Of a stretch of 64,000 nucleotides of DNA, positions 1 through 10,174 are shown one piece after another. Made by a program: the position numbers and the translations under genes. Origin of the DNA: Mesorhabditis belari (lineage: Eukaryota; Nematoda; Chromadorea; Rhabditida; Rhabditidae); the NCBI GenBank assembly GCA_958450365.1, contig CAUEEP010000753.1:275913-339912 (forward strand), given 5' to 3'. Below the pieces are notes generated by a model, which was given only the letters and a program-made list of their open reading frames with translations, was not told the origin of the DNA and made no database searches. Positions within the stretch are counted from its first letter, which is position 1; each line of letters begins with the position of its first letter.

Positions 1-289
1 TCAAAATTTTACCTGAACTGCCATCGGGTCTTTCACATTTTCGCCCATTTCTCCTGCTAAATCGTCGCTTCTAAAGTAAGAAAATTGAAGTAAAGTAAAG
101 AAAGCGATTGATAAAAACAAAAAAAGTTAACGTACTCAACTAAAGTGATTTAAAAGCGCAATAGGCGATTGGGGATTAACTACCGCGCGTAAAATGTTTG
201 ACTTGGCGGAAATTTGACGCGTTCATGGGAAAAAGCGTTGCTTTGAGGTGAAAATATGGAAAGAGATTAGGACAAGGGAATTCGCGGGA
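1..289. other. AT-rich non-coding stretch
   Basis: I see no gene, no splice-bounded open frame and no clear repeat in this short left edge. It runs into the foldback element that starts near position 290. Confidence 0.5.
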
Positions 290-1640
290 GTGAGACAAAT
301 GTGACCTTTTTTTTGCGCACCCGGCCCATTAGCGCACTATTTTTCGCATTTTAAAAAAGCTCTAAAGAGCTAATATTAACCAATTTCTATTCCAAAAGTT
401 GTTTTTCTGGGTAATTTTAGGGTGTAGAATCCAAATTTTGGCATATTAGAGCTTGTGAAAGCAAATGGACATACCTAGGGAAAAATCGACAATTTTCCGT
501 AATTTGACCTACCTTCTTTCAAATTAATTCCACAGGCTCTGATTCCATGAATTCTATGTCAAAATTTGGGTTACTAAGGCAGTTGCGGGGGGGGGGGGGC
601 ACTTAAAATTTTCTCAAATTTAGTTTTTTAAGGTAATTGATAGCGCTGATCACGAAAATAACATTTTTATTGTTCCATCCAACTTTACCAATGTTTTCAA
701 TTAAAAAAACTTATGCATTGTCGTTATATTGGGTAGTTTGTGGCCTTTAAGAGGGCCGTTGGGTTGGGCATGAGTCAGGTGTCTACATTTTTCTAGGCTT
801 TGTCTCTGCATCTTGGAACCAAAGGTGGCATAAGGGGCGGGGGCGAGATTTTGTAAATTTTTGCAAGGAGCGGAGCAGTGAATTGGTTCAAATTTACACT
901 AAGGAGTGGGGCGAGCTTGAAAAAATGAAAAATTATAACTATAAAGGGGCGGATGGTGATTGATTGAGTCTTATTTCTGCCCTTATAAGGGGCGGAAAAT
1001 TTTTAGACGGGACGGATGAGAGACAGGGGGCGACCCTTTCGCCACCTCTGCTTGGAACCACGTGGTACCCAGGCTAGCCTGATTCTCCTACGGCTGAGGT
1101 GAGTTTTGTACCAGAAGCACATGGCTCCCATAAATGTACTGAAGTATCTTAGGATCAAAGCCTCTCTGGTACGAAACTCACCTCGCCCGGGGAGTATCAG
1201 GCTCGCCTGGGAGCCACGTGATTCTGAGCCAAAGCCTAGGAAACTTTAAGCGCTTATATTATGTTGGAAACAAGATGGCCAACTTAGCTTCTAGCTTCTT
1301 ATAAAGACCTTGACCTTAAGCTTATTAAACCACTCTTAACATGTAAAAAAACAAAGTTAAAGGTACATGCAGTTTTTTCAAAACAAAAGTTACTCCAATA
1401 CATAAGTTTTTTTTAATTGAAAACATAACTTAAAAATGTTTTTTTCGTGATCAACGCAATCAATTACCCTAAAAAAACTACATTTGGGAGAATTTTAGGT
1501 ACTCCCAACTGCCTTAGTACCAAATTTGGATTCTACACCCTAAAATTGAAAAACAACTTTTGGAATAGAAGTTGGTTAATATTAGCTCTTTAGAGCTTTT
1601 TAAAACGCGAAAAATGGTGCCTAAATGGACCGAGCGTGTA
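290..1640. mobile_element. Large foldback element, GACAAATGCGACC family
   Basis: The left part (about 290-760) reappears as its reverse complement at about 1380-1640, including the stretch around the shared words GCTCTAAAGAGCTAATATTA and TAGGGTGTAGAATCCAAATTT. A second pair of inverted segments lies inside (about 1075-1215). The outer edge GAGACAAATGTGACC plus a T-run and GCGCACC matches the termini of the elements at 1809, 7745, 8966 and 45109, so this looks like a long member of one non-autonomous foldback family. No transposase was found. A run of 11 G occurs near 588. Confidence 0.65.
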
Positions 1641-1808
1641 AAAAAAGGTTCTTTTCTTTTTTCATTTCTTTCACTGCCGAATTCGCAGCTTTTTTAAAGT
1701 TCTAAGTGATTATTTTTGGCAAAAGAGCTAGTATAGACTTATAGGTTTACGATTTACGTGGTTAAGGCCAAAACTTTTTCAAGAACTTGATCGTTGTTTG
1801 AAAAAAAA

Positions 1809-2155
1809 CGGGGGTGGGACAAATGCGACCTTTTTTTGCGCGAGCTTCAAAAATGTTTTCATAGAAGGGAATCGTATGCGTAGATTCCGAATTTCGACAA
1901 ATCAGACCTCGCTGACACGTTAAATTTGGGCTAAAAGGCAAAAACTACGCAACTTAACGCTTTTCCGCAGTTTTTGCCTTTTAGCCCAAACGTGTCAGCG
2001 AGGTCTGATTTGTCGAAATTCGGAATCTACGCATACGATTCCCTTATATGGAAATATTTTCGAAGCTCTACGGCCTTGCCTAAGGCCTTTTCCAGCAAAA
2101 AAAAGGTGCGCAAATGTCCAGGTGCGCAAAAAAAAGGTCGCATTTGTCCCACCCT
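1809..2155. mobile_element. Foldback MITE, GACAAATGCGACC family (short copy)
   Basis: A nearly symmetrical hairpin: GGGTGGGACAAATGCGACC at the left end is matched by GGTCGCATTTGTCCCACC at the right end, and the arms share the word TCAGCGAGGTCTGATTTGTC in inverted orientation. The loop is a few tens of bases near 1950. No coding capacity. Related copies with the same ends lie at 8966-9536 and 45109-45973. Confidence 0.75.
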
Positions 2156-2624
2156 CAAAAAAACAAAAGAATGATAAAATTTCTTCACCGTATTGAAGTC
2201 AAAGCGCTTATTGAAATGTTGCATTTTAGAATTTTTGCATTGCATTTTCTAAATTTGCAAATTTTTGTCCCATTTAAATTTTCCCATAAGTTTAAGACTC
2301 AAAATCTCACATTTTTTTTCAATTTTACAACGCGCCCGTTTTTTCTTTTCCTCGTTTGAATGTTTTTGAAATCGTTGTTTCTCTCGAAATTTTTTCGAAA
2401 ATAAACCATTCAAAAGATCAAATCTTTTCCTATAGCTTTGGTTTTTGCCATTGATTTGCTCAGTTTTTAAAATTTAGATTACTGCTGGATTTAGATTACT
2501 GCTCAAATTTAGATTACTGCGCAATTTACTGCTGGATAAATCTCATTACAAAGCTCCGAGATGAACGGTGGGTCGAAAACACTTTGAATCTTTAGATTTA
2601 TATAGATTTGGATTTATATATGTC

Positions 2625-2927
2625 GTAGCCGATTATGAATGAGTGGGTCTAGGAGCGTCCAACCATCAAGTATTTGGTATCATTCAACGCAGAATCATTA
2701 ATAATTATGTTAAATTTTTAAAATTAGAAAGATTTGATAAAAAGAAAAAAATTATGGGGCCTCAAAGTTTCCTCTTGAACAAACGGTTTTTTGCTATAAT
2801 TTTTTTTCTTTTTATCAAATCTTTCTAATTTTAAAAATTTAACATAATTATTAATGATTCTGTGTTGAATGATACCAAATACTTGATGGTTGGACGCTCC
2901 TAGACCCACTCATTCATAATCGGCTAC
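2625..2927. repeat. Long near-perfect inverted repeat (hairpin)
   Basis: Arms of roughly 125-140 bp pair almost perfectly: GTAGCCGATTATGAATGAGT at the left is mirrored at the right end, with a loop near 2755-2800. A wider pairing exists because the words around TATATGTCGTAGCCGATTAT (2615) recur inverted near 3095-3115, so the complete element may span about 2585-3140. No coding evidence. Confidence 0.8.
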
Positions 2928-3176
2928 GGGGGTGCCGCCGATTTTGAGTGAAACGTTGTAGCGCCGGTAATTTTTAACCTAAACTCACAAATTTGGTACC
3001 AATCGACGCAGAATTTAATTCGCTACAGGATGATATAATATTGTCCTCATATATTAAAGGGTTGCTCTACTAGAAAGATTTACCAAAAAATTTCATTCAT
3101 AATCGGCTACGACATATAGATTTGGATTTATATAGATTTGGATTTACAAGATCTTTAGGGTATCAAAAGAGATCAA

Positions 3177-6100
3177 ATGCGAAAAGTTCGATATCTAATT
3201 ATAAGTTTAGGCTCCGATCTGGCCGGATCTCGTGTCCCGAGCGATGACGAGAATGCCGAGGTGGACAGTCTTTCGATTCAGGTAGAGTGAGCGATCCAAT
3301 AAGACATGATTTATTTTTGAATACACATTCAATTTCTAATCGTAGGATGAAATTGTAGTTTGATGAACGTTTGATGAACGCTTAAAACCAGAACTTTTTA
3401 AACCAGAACCCATAAAAATGTATAGGACATCGCCTCATCGGAGCGTCTTGTCGTTCTCGAAAAAAGCGATCAACTGATCGAACTGCAGACGATTCTCAAG
3501 GATCGGTTTGTTCGGAAAACAAAGCGATAAAAGAAATCCCTTTAGAAGCACTGATCACTCGCATTTCGTCTTTTGCGCGGACCGTTTGATGCGACTTGTC
3601 ATTGAAGAAGGATTGAATCTTTTGCCGTACACAGAGAAAACAGTGATGACACCAAAGCATTGTCCGTATCATGGTTGGTAAAAAATATAGGTGTCATCTA
3701 AAAATATCTAAATATCTAAAAATTCAAAATATCTAAAAATTCAAAATATCTCCAAATCCTCACGCACTTTAGGCATTCAATTCGCTCGCGGCAATTGCGG
3801 TGTCGCTTTGTGTCGAAGTGGTGAAGCGATGGAGATCGCGTTGAGACAATGTTGCAGGTGAGGCAATAAGTCTAAAGAATTTACGATAGGATAGGATTTC
3901 GGTAACTTCTACAGGGTGCAGCGAAAGTTCTGTCCTTTTTTAAAATCTCTTTACTCTACGGAATCTCTACGGAATACTCTCTGATTGTTATTATTACGGT
4001 GTCTCGAAAGTAACCATAATCTTTCTACAAAATCTTCGCATAAGAGAAATCAAAACTATGGGTTATTTTAGTTAATCTAATAACGTATTTTCCCTAATAG
4101 TAGTGCGCACTAATCCGGTCACAAATCCGATCGTTACTTACAATCGGATTGCGGTAACGTACGAAAGTGTTACGGTAGTGTCAGCTGTTAGTGTTACGGT
4201 GAGTCTCAAGCTACCGTAAGCCGTAATCCGTAATCTAATGCTTTAAAATGAATTCCCAGATCGATTCGCATCTGCAAAATGCTACTTGGCGATGAGCAAC
4301 GCGTTTTGTACGCCCGTCTCACGAGTGACATCGCGACAAGGAGATGTCTTCTGCTTTATCCAATTCTCACGTAAGTACAAAGAACTTTCAAAGAATGGGT
4401 AACAATGCGTTTTGGCTCTATTTTAAACAATCCTCTTTCCAGAACTGGATTGACAGCCTTGAAAGCGGTGGCCACATTGATTGCCGATAGTGATGTGCTT
4501 GAGGAGAATATTTATCTCATCAGTCTCTTTGCCTCACCGAAAAGTGAGTTTTGAAAAGATTCGATGGATAATGGATTACTGTATCCGTTGTCTGAAATGG
4601 ATTCAAAGATTTGTAGAACTACTGTAACTACTGTACAAAGAACTACTGTAAATCGAGTCTAAAAGTTGCTGCTTCTGCTGCTGCTGCTGCTAAAAGGGAT
4701 GACTTTACGTCTTCAAAGAGTCGTGTACTGTTAAGTACTGTTAAAAAGTACTGTTAAAGTACTTGGAGTACTGTTAAAAAAGCGAAGATAGGATGCAAAA
4801 GATTATTCAAGGATTACTGTATTTGGTTTGGAGTTTGGGCTTTCACACAAAACGATGGAAAGATTACAGTAGTCGAGAAATGGGAAACGGTTTAGGAAGC
4901 TGATTAGAAGTGAGGAAATCATTCTCTTTAACACATTTGTGCCAATGGGCTCAACAAACGCTACCGTAATACCTCTAATAGTAGCCCCCCGTATTTAGAG
5001 AGATAAGGAACCAAATTTAGAGAGATAAGGAACCCGCCACGCCCCCCGTACAGTCGCGTAGTCGCAAAAAAATGTTTCCTAAATCATTTTTTTCTTTCGT
5101 AATTTTTAAAAATACATTTTTGGTATCAAAAAAATAGCCCTGAATTTCAGCTTTCATTTGATACTTAAGCGCAAGAATAACCCGAGGGACTCTGAAAAAC
5201 AAATTTTTTTAATGATTTTTAAAGTCCTATACATTAAATGAATGTTGCTAAACACTTAAGTTGTCAATTGCAAAAAAAGCAAAACATTTCGGCGGCACGC
5301 GTACTCGAACCAGGATCAGAACGCGCCGAACGCGGGTGAACACTATCCGCTACACCATAAAACAACAAACAGAGAACGTAAACAAAGTTAAAACAATAAT
5401 AAAAGGTTAGCAAATCGTCCTTGCAAAAGCTTTACACAAGTCCGGGCTCGAACGAGATTGTCCCGAGTTGAGAGCCTAGAGCACTAAACACTCGCGCCTA
5501 GCGCACTCGGCAACGACGACATGTCGTGTCGGGACGCAAGATCACTTGATACACAGATTTACGCTGATACGCTTGATAAGCAAGATCATCAGATAAACAG
5601 CGCAACACTTAGCGCAGTTTTTGTAATCGCGCGCGCGTTTTTGTAACCGCCTAACACACGACTTCTAAGCATATAGAGCAGAGCCGAAACTCGATTTCCC
5701 TCTTTTTTTCTCCATTTTCGTTTAATTATCCAGGTTTCAAAGAGCTTTTTGATGAGCGTATTGGCTTGGAAATGATTGCTTAAAAAATAGCTTAAAAACT
5801 CATGATGGTTTTTAACAGTTTTTAACATTTTCTATCCCAAAAATTTGGTAAGAACGGGTAAGAACGGGTAAGAACGGGTAAGAACGAGTAAGAACGAGTA
5901 AGAACGGGTAAGAACGGGTAAGAACGGGTAAGAACGGGTAAGAACGGGTAAGAACGGGTAAGAACGGGTAAGAACGGGTAAGAACGGGTAAGAACGGGTA
6001 AGAACGGGTAAGAACGGGTAAGAACGGGTAAGAACCGGTAAGAACCGGTAAGAACCGGTAAGAACCGGTAAGAACCGGTAAGAACCGGTAAGAACGGGTA

Positions 6101-6998
6101 AGAACCGGTAAGAACGGGTAAGAACCGGTAAGAACGGGTAAGAACCGGTAAGAACGGGTAAGAACCGGTAAGAACGGGTAAGAACCGGTAAGAACGGGTA
6201 AGAACCGGTAAGAACGGGTAAGAACCGGTAAGAACGGGTAAGAACCGGTAAGAACGGGTAAGAACCGGTAAGAACGGGTAAGAACCGGTAAGAACGGGTA
6301 AGAACCGGTAAGAACGGGTAAGAACCGGTAAGAACCGGTAAGAACGTGACGCGCAAGTAGATGAAATCTGCTGATTCTTCCCCTTTTTCAAGGATTACGA
6401 TGGCCTTGACAACCCTGATAACATTTTAACACGACGGAAACTCTTCAGGAATTCTGACCAGGCCTCACGGATCACCTAAACCCTCTACGAATGACTTACG
6501 AAAGCGAAAAGAGAAGCCCCTTATGCTGAGGGGGTTTGCCAGATGAAGAGCGATTACGCGGCCGCATAAAGAACACCGCGCCCTCTCTTTACAAAGGAAT
6601 TTCTTTTTTTCTGTAAATGATTCGCAAATGAGATTTAATGTTAAAATTTTGTGCCTTAGGGTTTTTAAGGTCGTAGAATCTATTGCCGGGGTTTATTTTA
6701 TTAGATTCAACTGCTCAGAGTCCTCAATTTCAATGCCGTGGTAGAAATTTTTGAGAAAAACTGACAAAAACTGACAAAAATTGACAAAATCAGACAAAAT
6801 CTGACAAAAATGTGCATTTATAATGTTAAAAATGTTAAACTGGTTTTTTTTGCACTCATTCTATTCATTTACAATTGCTGTACCCTTTCAGGCATTCGCA
6901 CTCTGCGTGATCGTTACCCCGATATGTGCATCATCACCTCGGAGATCACAAACGAAATCATCCACAATTTTGCGACCAAATATTTTGGCACTGATTAA
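3177..6998 (+). CDS. Uracil phosphoribosyltransferase homologue (UPRT family)
   Basis: Proposed exons are 3177-3281, 3426-3505, 3546-3673, 3773-3857, 4260-4370, 4443-4543 and 6892-6998. They join in one frame to 238 residues ending in YFGTD, the hallmark C-terminus of the animal UPRT family. Recognisable stretches are FCADRLMRLVIEEGLNLLPY, GNCGVALCRSGEAME, the PRPP-loop-like LLLYPILTTG and the tail FATKYFGTD. Family knowledge: UPRT proteins resemble bacterial Upp, which makes UMP from uracil and PRPP; activity of the animal homologues is doubtful because the uracil-binding segment is altered. The first exon is least certain: TTTAG ends at 3210, so it may be an internal exon and the true start may lie upstream. 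The last intron is 2,348 bp, far larger than the others, and is filled with repeats (see 5847-6346). Confidence 0.88.
5280..5350 (-). repeat. Degenerate tRNA-like sequence (pol III A/B boxes)
   Basis: On the minus strand TAGCGGATAGTG (A-box-like) is followed about 40 bases later by GGTTCGAGTAC (B-box-like). The T-stem and acceptor stem do not pair properly, so I read this as a tRNA relic or tRNA-derived repeat, not a working tRNA. It lies in the last intron of the UPRT gene, antisense to it. Confidence 0.4.
5437..5520 (-). repeat. Second degenerate tRNA-like sequence (class II-like)
   Basis: The minus strand reads TTGCCGAGTGCGCTAGG (D-arm/A-box like that of Ser or Leu tRNA) and later CGTTCGAGCCC (B box), at the spacing of a class II tRNA. 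Stem pairing is poor, so it is probably a relic. It sits about 90 bp from the other tRNA-like sequence in the same intron. Confidence 0.4.
5847..6346 (+). repeat. 10-bp minisatellite, 50 copies, inside UPRT intron
   Basis: Exactly 500 bp of the decamer GGTAAGAAC(G/C) with no length change in any copy. The first 18 or so units end mainly in G, then a block of C-ending units, then a strict C/G alternation that forms a 20-bp higher-order unit. On the sense strand of the host gene each unit contains GGTAAGAA, a close match to the metazoan 5' splice-site consensus. Open frames across it (FLPVLTRSY-type repeats on the minus strand) are by-products of a period lacking stop codons. Confidence 0.97.
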
Positions 6999-7744
6999 AT
7001 TTCGGTTTTTCGATATTTCAGCATTGTGATTCGCTTTCTATTCAAAGCTTTTCTCTTTTTTCGTTCCAAATTTCAAATTTTCTTGTCGGTTGTGTTGTCT
7101 TGTAAGTCTTGTTAGCTAGCATTTTCTCGATTTCATGACTCCGCCTTTGTTTCCGAATAGCTTCTCACTGGTGCAACATTTTTTTCAAATCCAATTTCAA
7201 ATCGGAAAGCTAAGCAATTTCTGCGTCTAATGACGCTCATTAAATACAAATTTTGCTTAGTAAATGCTTCTAAATCTTTGATTTAAAGTTAGCTTTTGAA
7301 AAAGTTGAAAAAGCTTTTGAAAAAAGAAAAAGCTAATCAAAAATTGATCAAAAATTGATCAAAAATTGATCAGAAAATTTCAAAAATGCTTAAATTTTAA
7401 AATTTCTTTTGAATTCTTTGATTTCTTTTGAAACTTTTTGCTTTTTTTTTGCTCATTCAACGCAAAAATCTCTGAGCTTTTCAAATTTAAAATCAGATTT
7501 TCAAAAAATCTCATCTACGAAAAGTTATTCTCAGTCAAAGTTGTGTCCATTTTTCCATTTTTCCATTTTTCCATTTTTCCAGTTCATTTTTCCGCCATAT
7601 TCACAATTGGGTAATTGAGATTTCAAAAATTTAACATAAAAAAGGGTAAAAAAAGTATTTGATTTTTTTGTGAAAATAAATCTTTTTATATGTACAGGCT
7701 AAAAATTTACAAAAGAAAAAAAAAAAAAGAAAAAGAAAAAGGGG
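6999..7744. other. AT-rich intergenic region after UPRT
   Basis: Contains the expected 3' UTR of the UPRT gene and T/A-rich sequence with short internal repeats (AAAATTGATC x3 near 7336, TTTTTCCAT x4 near 7550). I see no gene. Confidence 0.5.
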
Positions 7745-8265
7745 AGTGGGACAAATGCGACCTTTTTTTTGCGCACCCGGACATTTGCGCACCTTTTTTT
7801 CCGCACCTTGCCCATTAGCGCACCTTTTTTCGCGTTTTAAAAGAGCTCTAAAAAGCTAATAGTAACCAATTTCGATTCGAAATGTTGTTTTTCTATTTTT
7901 CTATTTTTCTAGGTAATTTTAGGGTGTCGAATTCAAATTTTGACATAACAGAGCGTTTGGAACCAATTTGAAAGACAAAACGGCTAGATCAAAAGACAAA
8001 ACAAATCAAATTACAGAAAATTGTCGATTTTTCTCTTTGTATAACTCCGTCCGTTTGTTTCCACAAGCTCTGATATGTCAAAATTTCGATTCTACGCCCT
8101 AAAATTACCTAGAAAAACAACTTTTTGAATCGAAATTGGTTACTATTAGCTTTTTAGAGCTCTTTTAAAACGCGAAAAAAGGTCCGCTAATGGACAAGGT
8201 GCGGAAAAAAAGGTGCGCAAATGTCCTGGTGCGCAAAAAAAGGTCGCATTTGTCCCACCCCCAAA
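7745..8265. mobile_element. Foldback element, GACAAATGCGACC family
   Basis: Ends GTGGGACAAATGCGACC and GGTCGCATTTGTCCCACC are inverted copies. The arms continue inward through GCGCACC words and the segment AGCTCTAAAAAGCTAATAGT, also present in the 290-1640 element. The loop near 7975-8040 has a short AAAAGACAAAAC repeat. No coding capacity. Confidence 0.75.
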
Positions 8266-8895
8266 AAAACACAAAAATTGCACCGTATTTTGACGAGATG
8301 AACGGAGAGCCACAGAAAATTTGCATAAAATAAAAGAAAATAAAGCATAAAAACAAACAAAAAAAGATTTCAAACTGATTTAGAATCGATAATAAATATT
8401 TTAAAAAATATATTAAAGTATTCAAATAATAAAGTATTTAAAGTATTGTTTAGATTAGAAAATTTGGATTTTTAATGATTAGAAAAGATTTTTTTTAAGT
8501 CATAGCCAAGGAGAGACGAAAAGAGACGAAAATAGATGAAAAGAAGATGAGAGAAAGAATTTCTGTAAGGATTAGTGTAAATCTAGTTGTAAGGGTTACC
8601 GGACTCAATAGTTATCCAGGGATTACTGCAGTAAGAAAACTGTACTGTGGCTTACTGTACTGTGGTTTATTGTAGACAAAGATTACCCTACTCAGGGATT
8701 ACTGTATCCAGTTCTAGCTGCTGCCTACTTTGTGCATTGCGCTTTGTGCTTTCTGGCATACCGATTTAGCTTTAGGATTACTGTATTTGACAATAGAGAA
8801 TGAGCCTCAGAAGTAAAAATGTGCTTTTCGAGACGTTCTCGTGTTAAATTTGAATTTCGGTCCCAAATTTTAAGTGTGAATTTTATCCTATTGTT
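8266..8895. other. Non-coding region
   Basis: No gene recognised. Several short dispersed words such as GGATTACTGTA recur here and elsewhere in the window. Confidence 0.4.
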
Positions 8896-8965
8896 AAATG
8901 TTAATTTTCGCGCAACGTCGCCGCCATTTGGCCGTCGTCAATGGGAGCACCGCGTCGTCGTTTCT

Positions 8966-9536
8966 TTGGGGGCGAGACAAATGCTACCTTTTTTTGGCGA
9001 GCCCGGCCAAACGTGCCCCTTTTTTTGTTGAAAAAGGCCGTAGTGCTTCAAAAATGTTTCTATATAAGGCAATCGTATGCCTAGATTCCGAATTTCGACA
9101 AATCAGACCTCGCTGACACGTCAAATTCGAGCTAAAAGGCAAAAACTACGCAACTTAACGGCAATTAGTAAAAGTCGGACAGTTCGAGCAGTTCGGTAAA
9201 AATCAACGAATACTAATCATGTTTTCTGTAAAAAGAACTTTTAACGAATAAGTTTTTACAAATAGCATTTTACGATAAAGGTTGAAGCGGCTGAATTGTC
9301 CGACTATCCGACTTTTACTAATTGCCCAACTTGACGCTTTTCCACAGTTTTTGCCTTTAGCTCAAATTTAACGTGTCAGCGAGGTCTGATTTGTCGAAAT
9401 TCGGAATCTACTCATACGATTCCCTTACATGAAAACATTTTTGAAGCTCTAAGGCTTTTCCTAAGGCCTTTTCCAGCGAAAAAAAGGTAGGCTTTTGGCC
9501 GGGTGTGCAAAAAAAAGGTAGCATTTGTCCCACCCC
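8966..9536. mobile_element. Foldback MITE with a nested hairpin and flanking duplication
   Basis: Terminal words GACAAATGCTACC and GGTAGCATTTGTCCCACC are inverted, and the arms carry the same TCAGACCTCGCTGACACG word as the 1809 and 45109 copies. The loop holds a second hairpin (about 9160-9330) ending in GCAATTAGTAAAAGTCGGAC and its complement. The whole is flanked by a direct duplication of about 65 bp (8901-8966 and 9537-9617, starting AATTTTCGCGCAACGTCG). Confidence 0.7.
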
Positions 9537-9617
9537 CAATTTTCGCGCAACGTCGCATTCCAATTGACGTCGCCGCCATTTGGAGGTCGTCAATGGGAGC
9601 GCCGCGTCGTCGTTTCT

Positions 9618-10174
9618 TTTTTGTTTTCAAATCATTTGTTTTGGTCAGATGAATTGAAAGGATTGTTTTACGCGATAAATTTTGTGTTCCACTATATATT
9701 TTACGGCCGTTATTGAATTTTTCATGAATTTTTGAATCGTCCAACCTACACTTTGACGCTTTTTGTTTTTTTTTTTGTAATGATCTATGGTTTTTACGAG
9801 TTAGCAAGTATAATTTTGATTTCAATTCATAATTTAAATCCTAGCTAACTTGCGCATTCCGCTCCAAAACTAACTGTAAGATGGTTTGAATGGAAACAAC
9901 GAAAGCAAGACTCATCTTCTGGACCGCTACAAAACTTGACCGGTGTTTTTTGCTTTCACGTAAACGCATGCTTTGGCGCATGCGCATGGCTCTGGCGCAT
10001 TAAGTTCATTTCAGGCTCAGTTTCATTTTCAGGCTTCAATTTCTACACTACAGTAATCCTTTCATTTGCTTTTTGATATCAGAAGAAGACAATCCAAATT
10101 ATAAGAAGACCCTAACAGATAATGAAGAAAAATCATTCAATTAACTGGATATTCTTTTCTTTTCATCATTTCTT
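9618..10174. other. Non-coding region with one possible exon relic
   Basis: Mostly non-coding. At 10081-10140 (+), after a TATCAG acceptor-like word, a short frame EEDNPNYKKTLTDNEEKSFN with stop resembles the start of the exon at 44932 (EENDPNYKNKTLRR). This could be a broken paralogous exon; evidence is weak. Confidence 0.3.

Noticed and set aside
5822..6391. 189- and 174-residue minus-strand frames made of FLPVLTRSY repeats
   Set aside because: A 10-bp period without stop codons gives open frames by itself; the sequence lies within an intron of a recognised gene.
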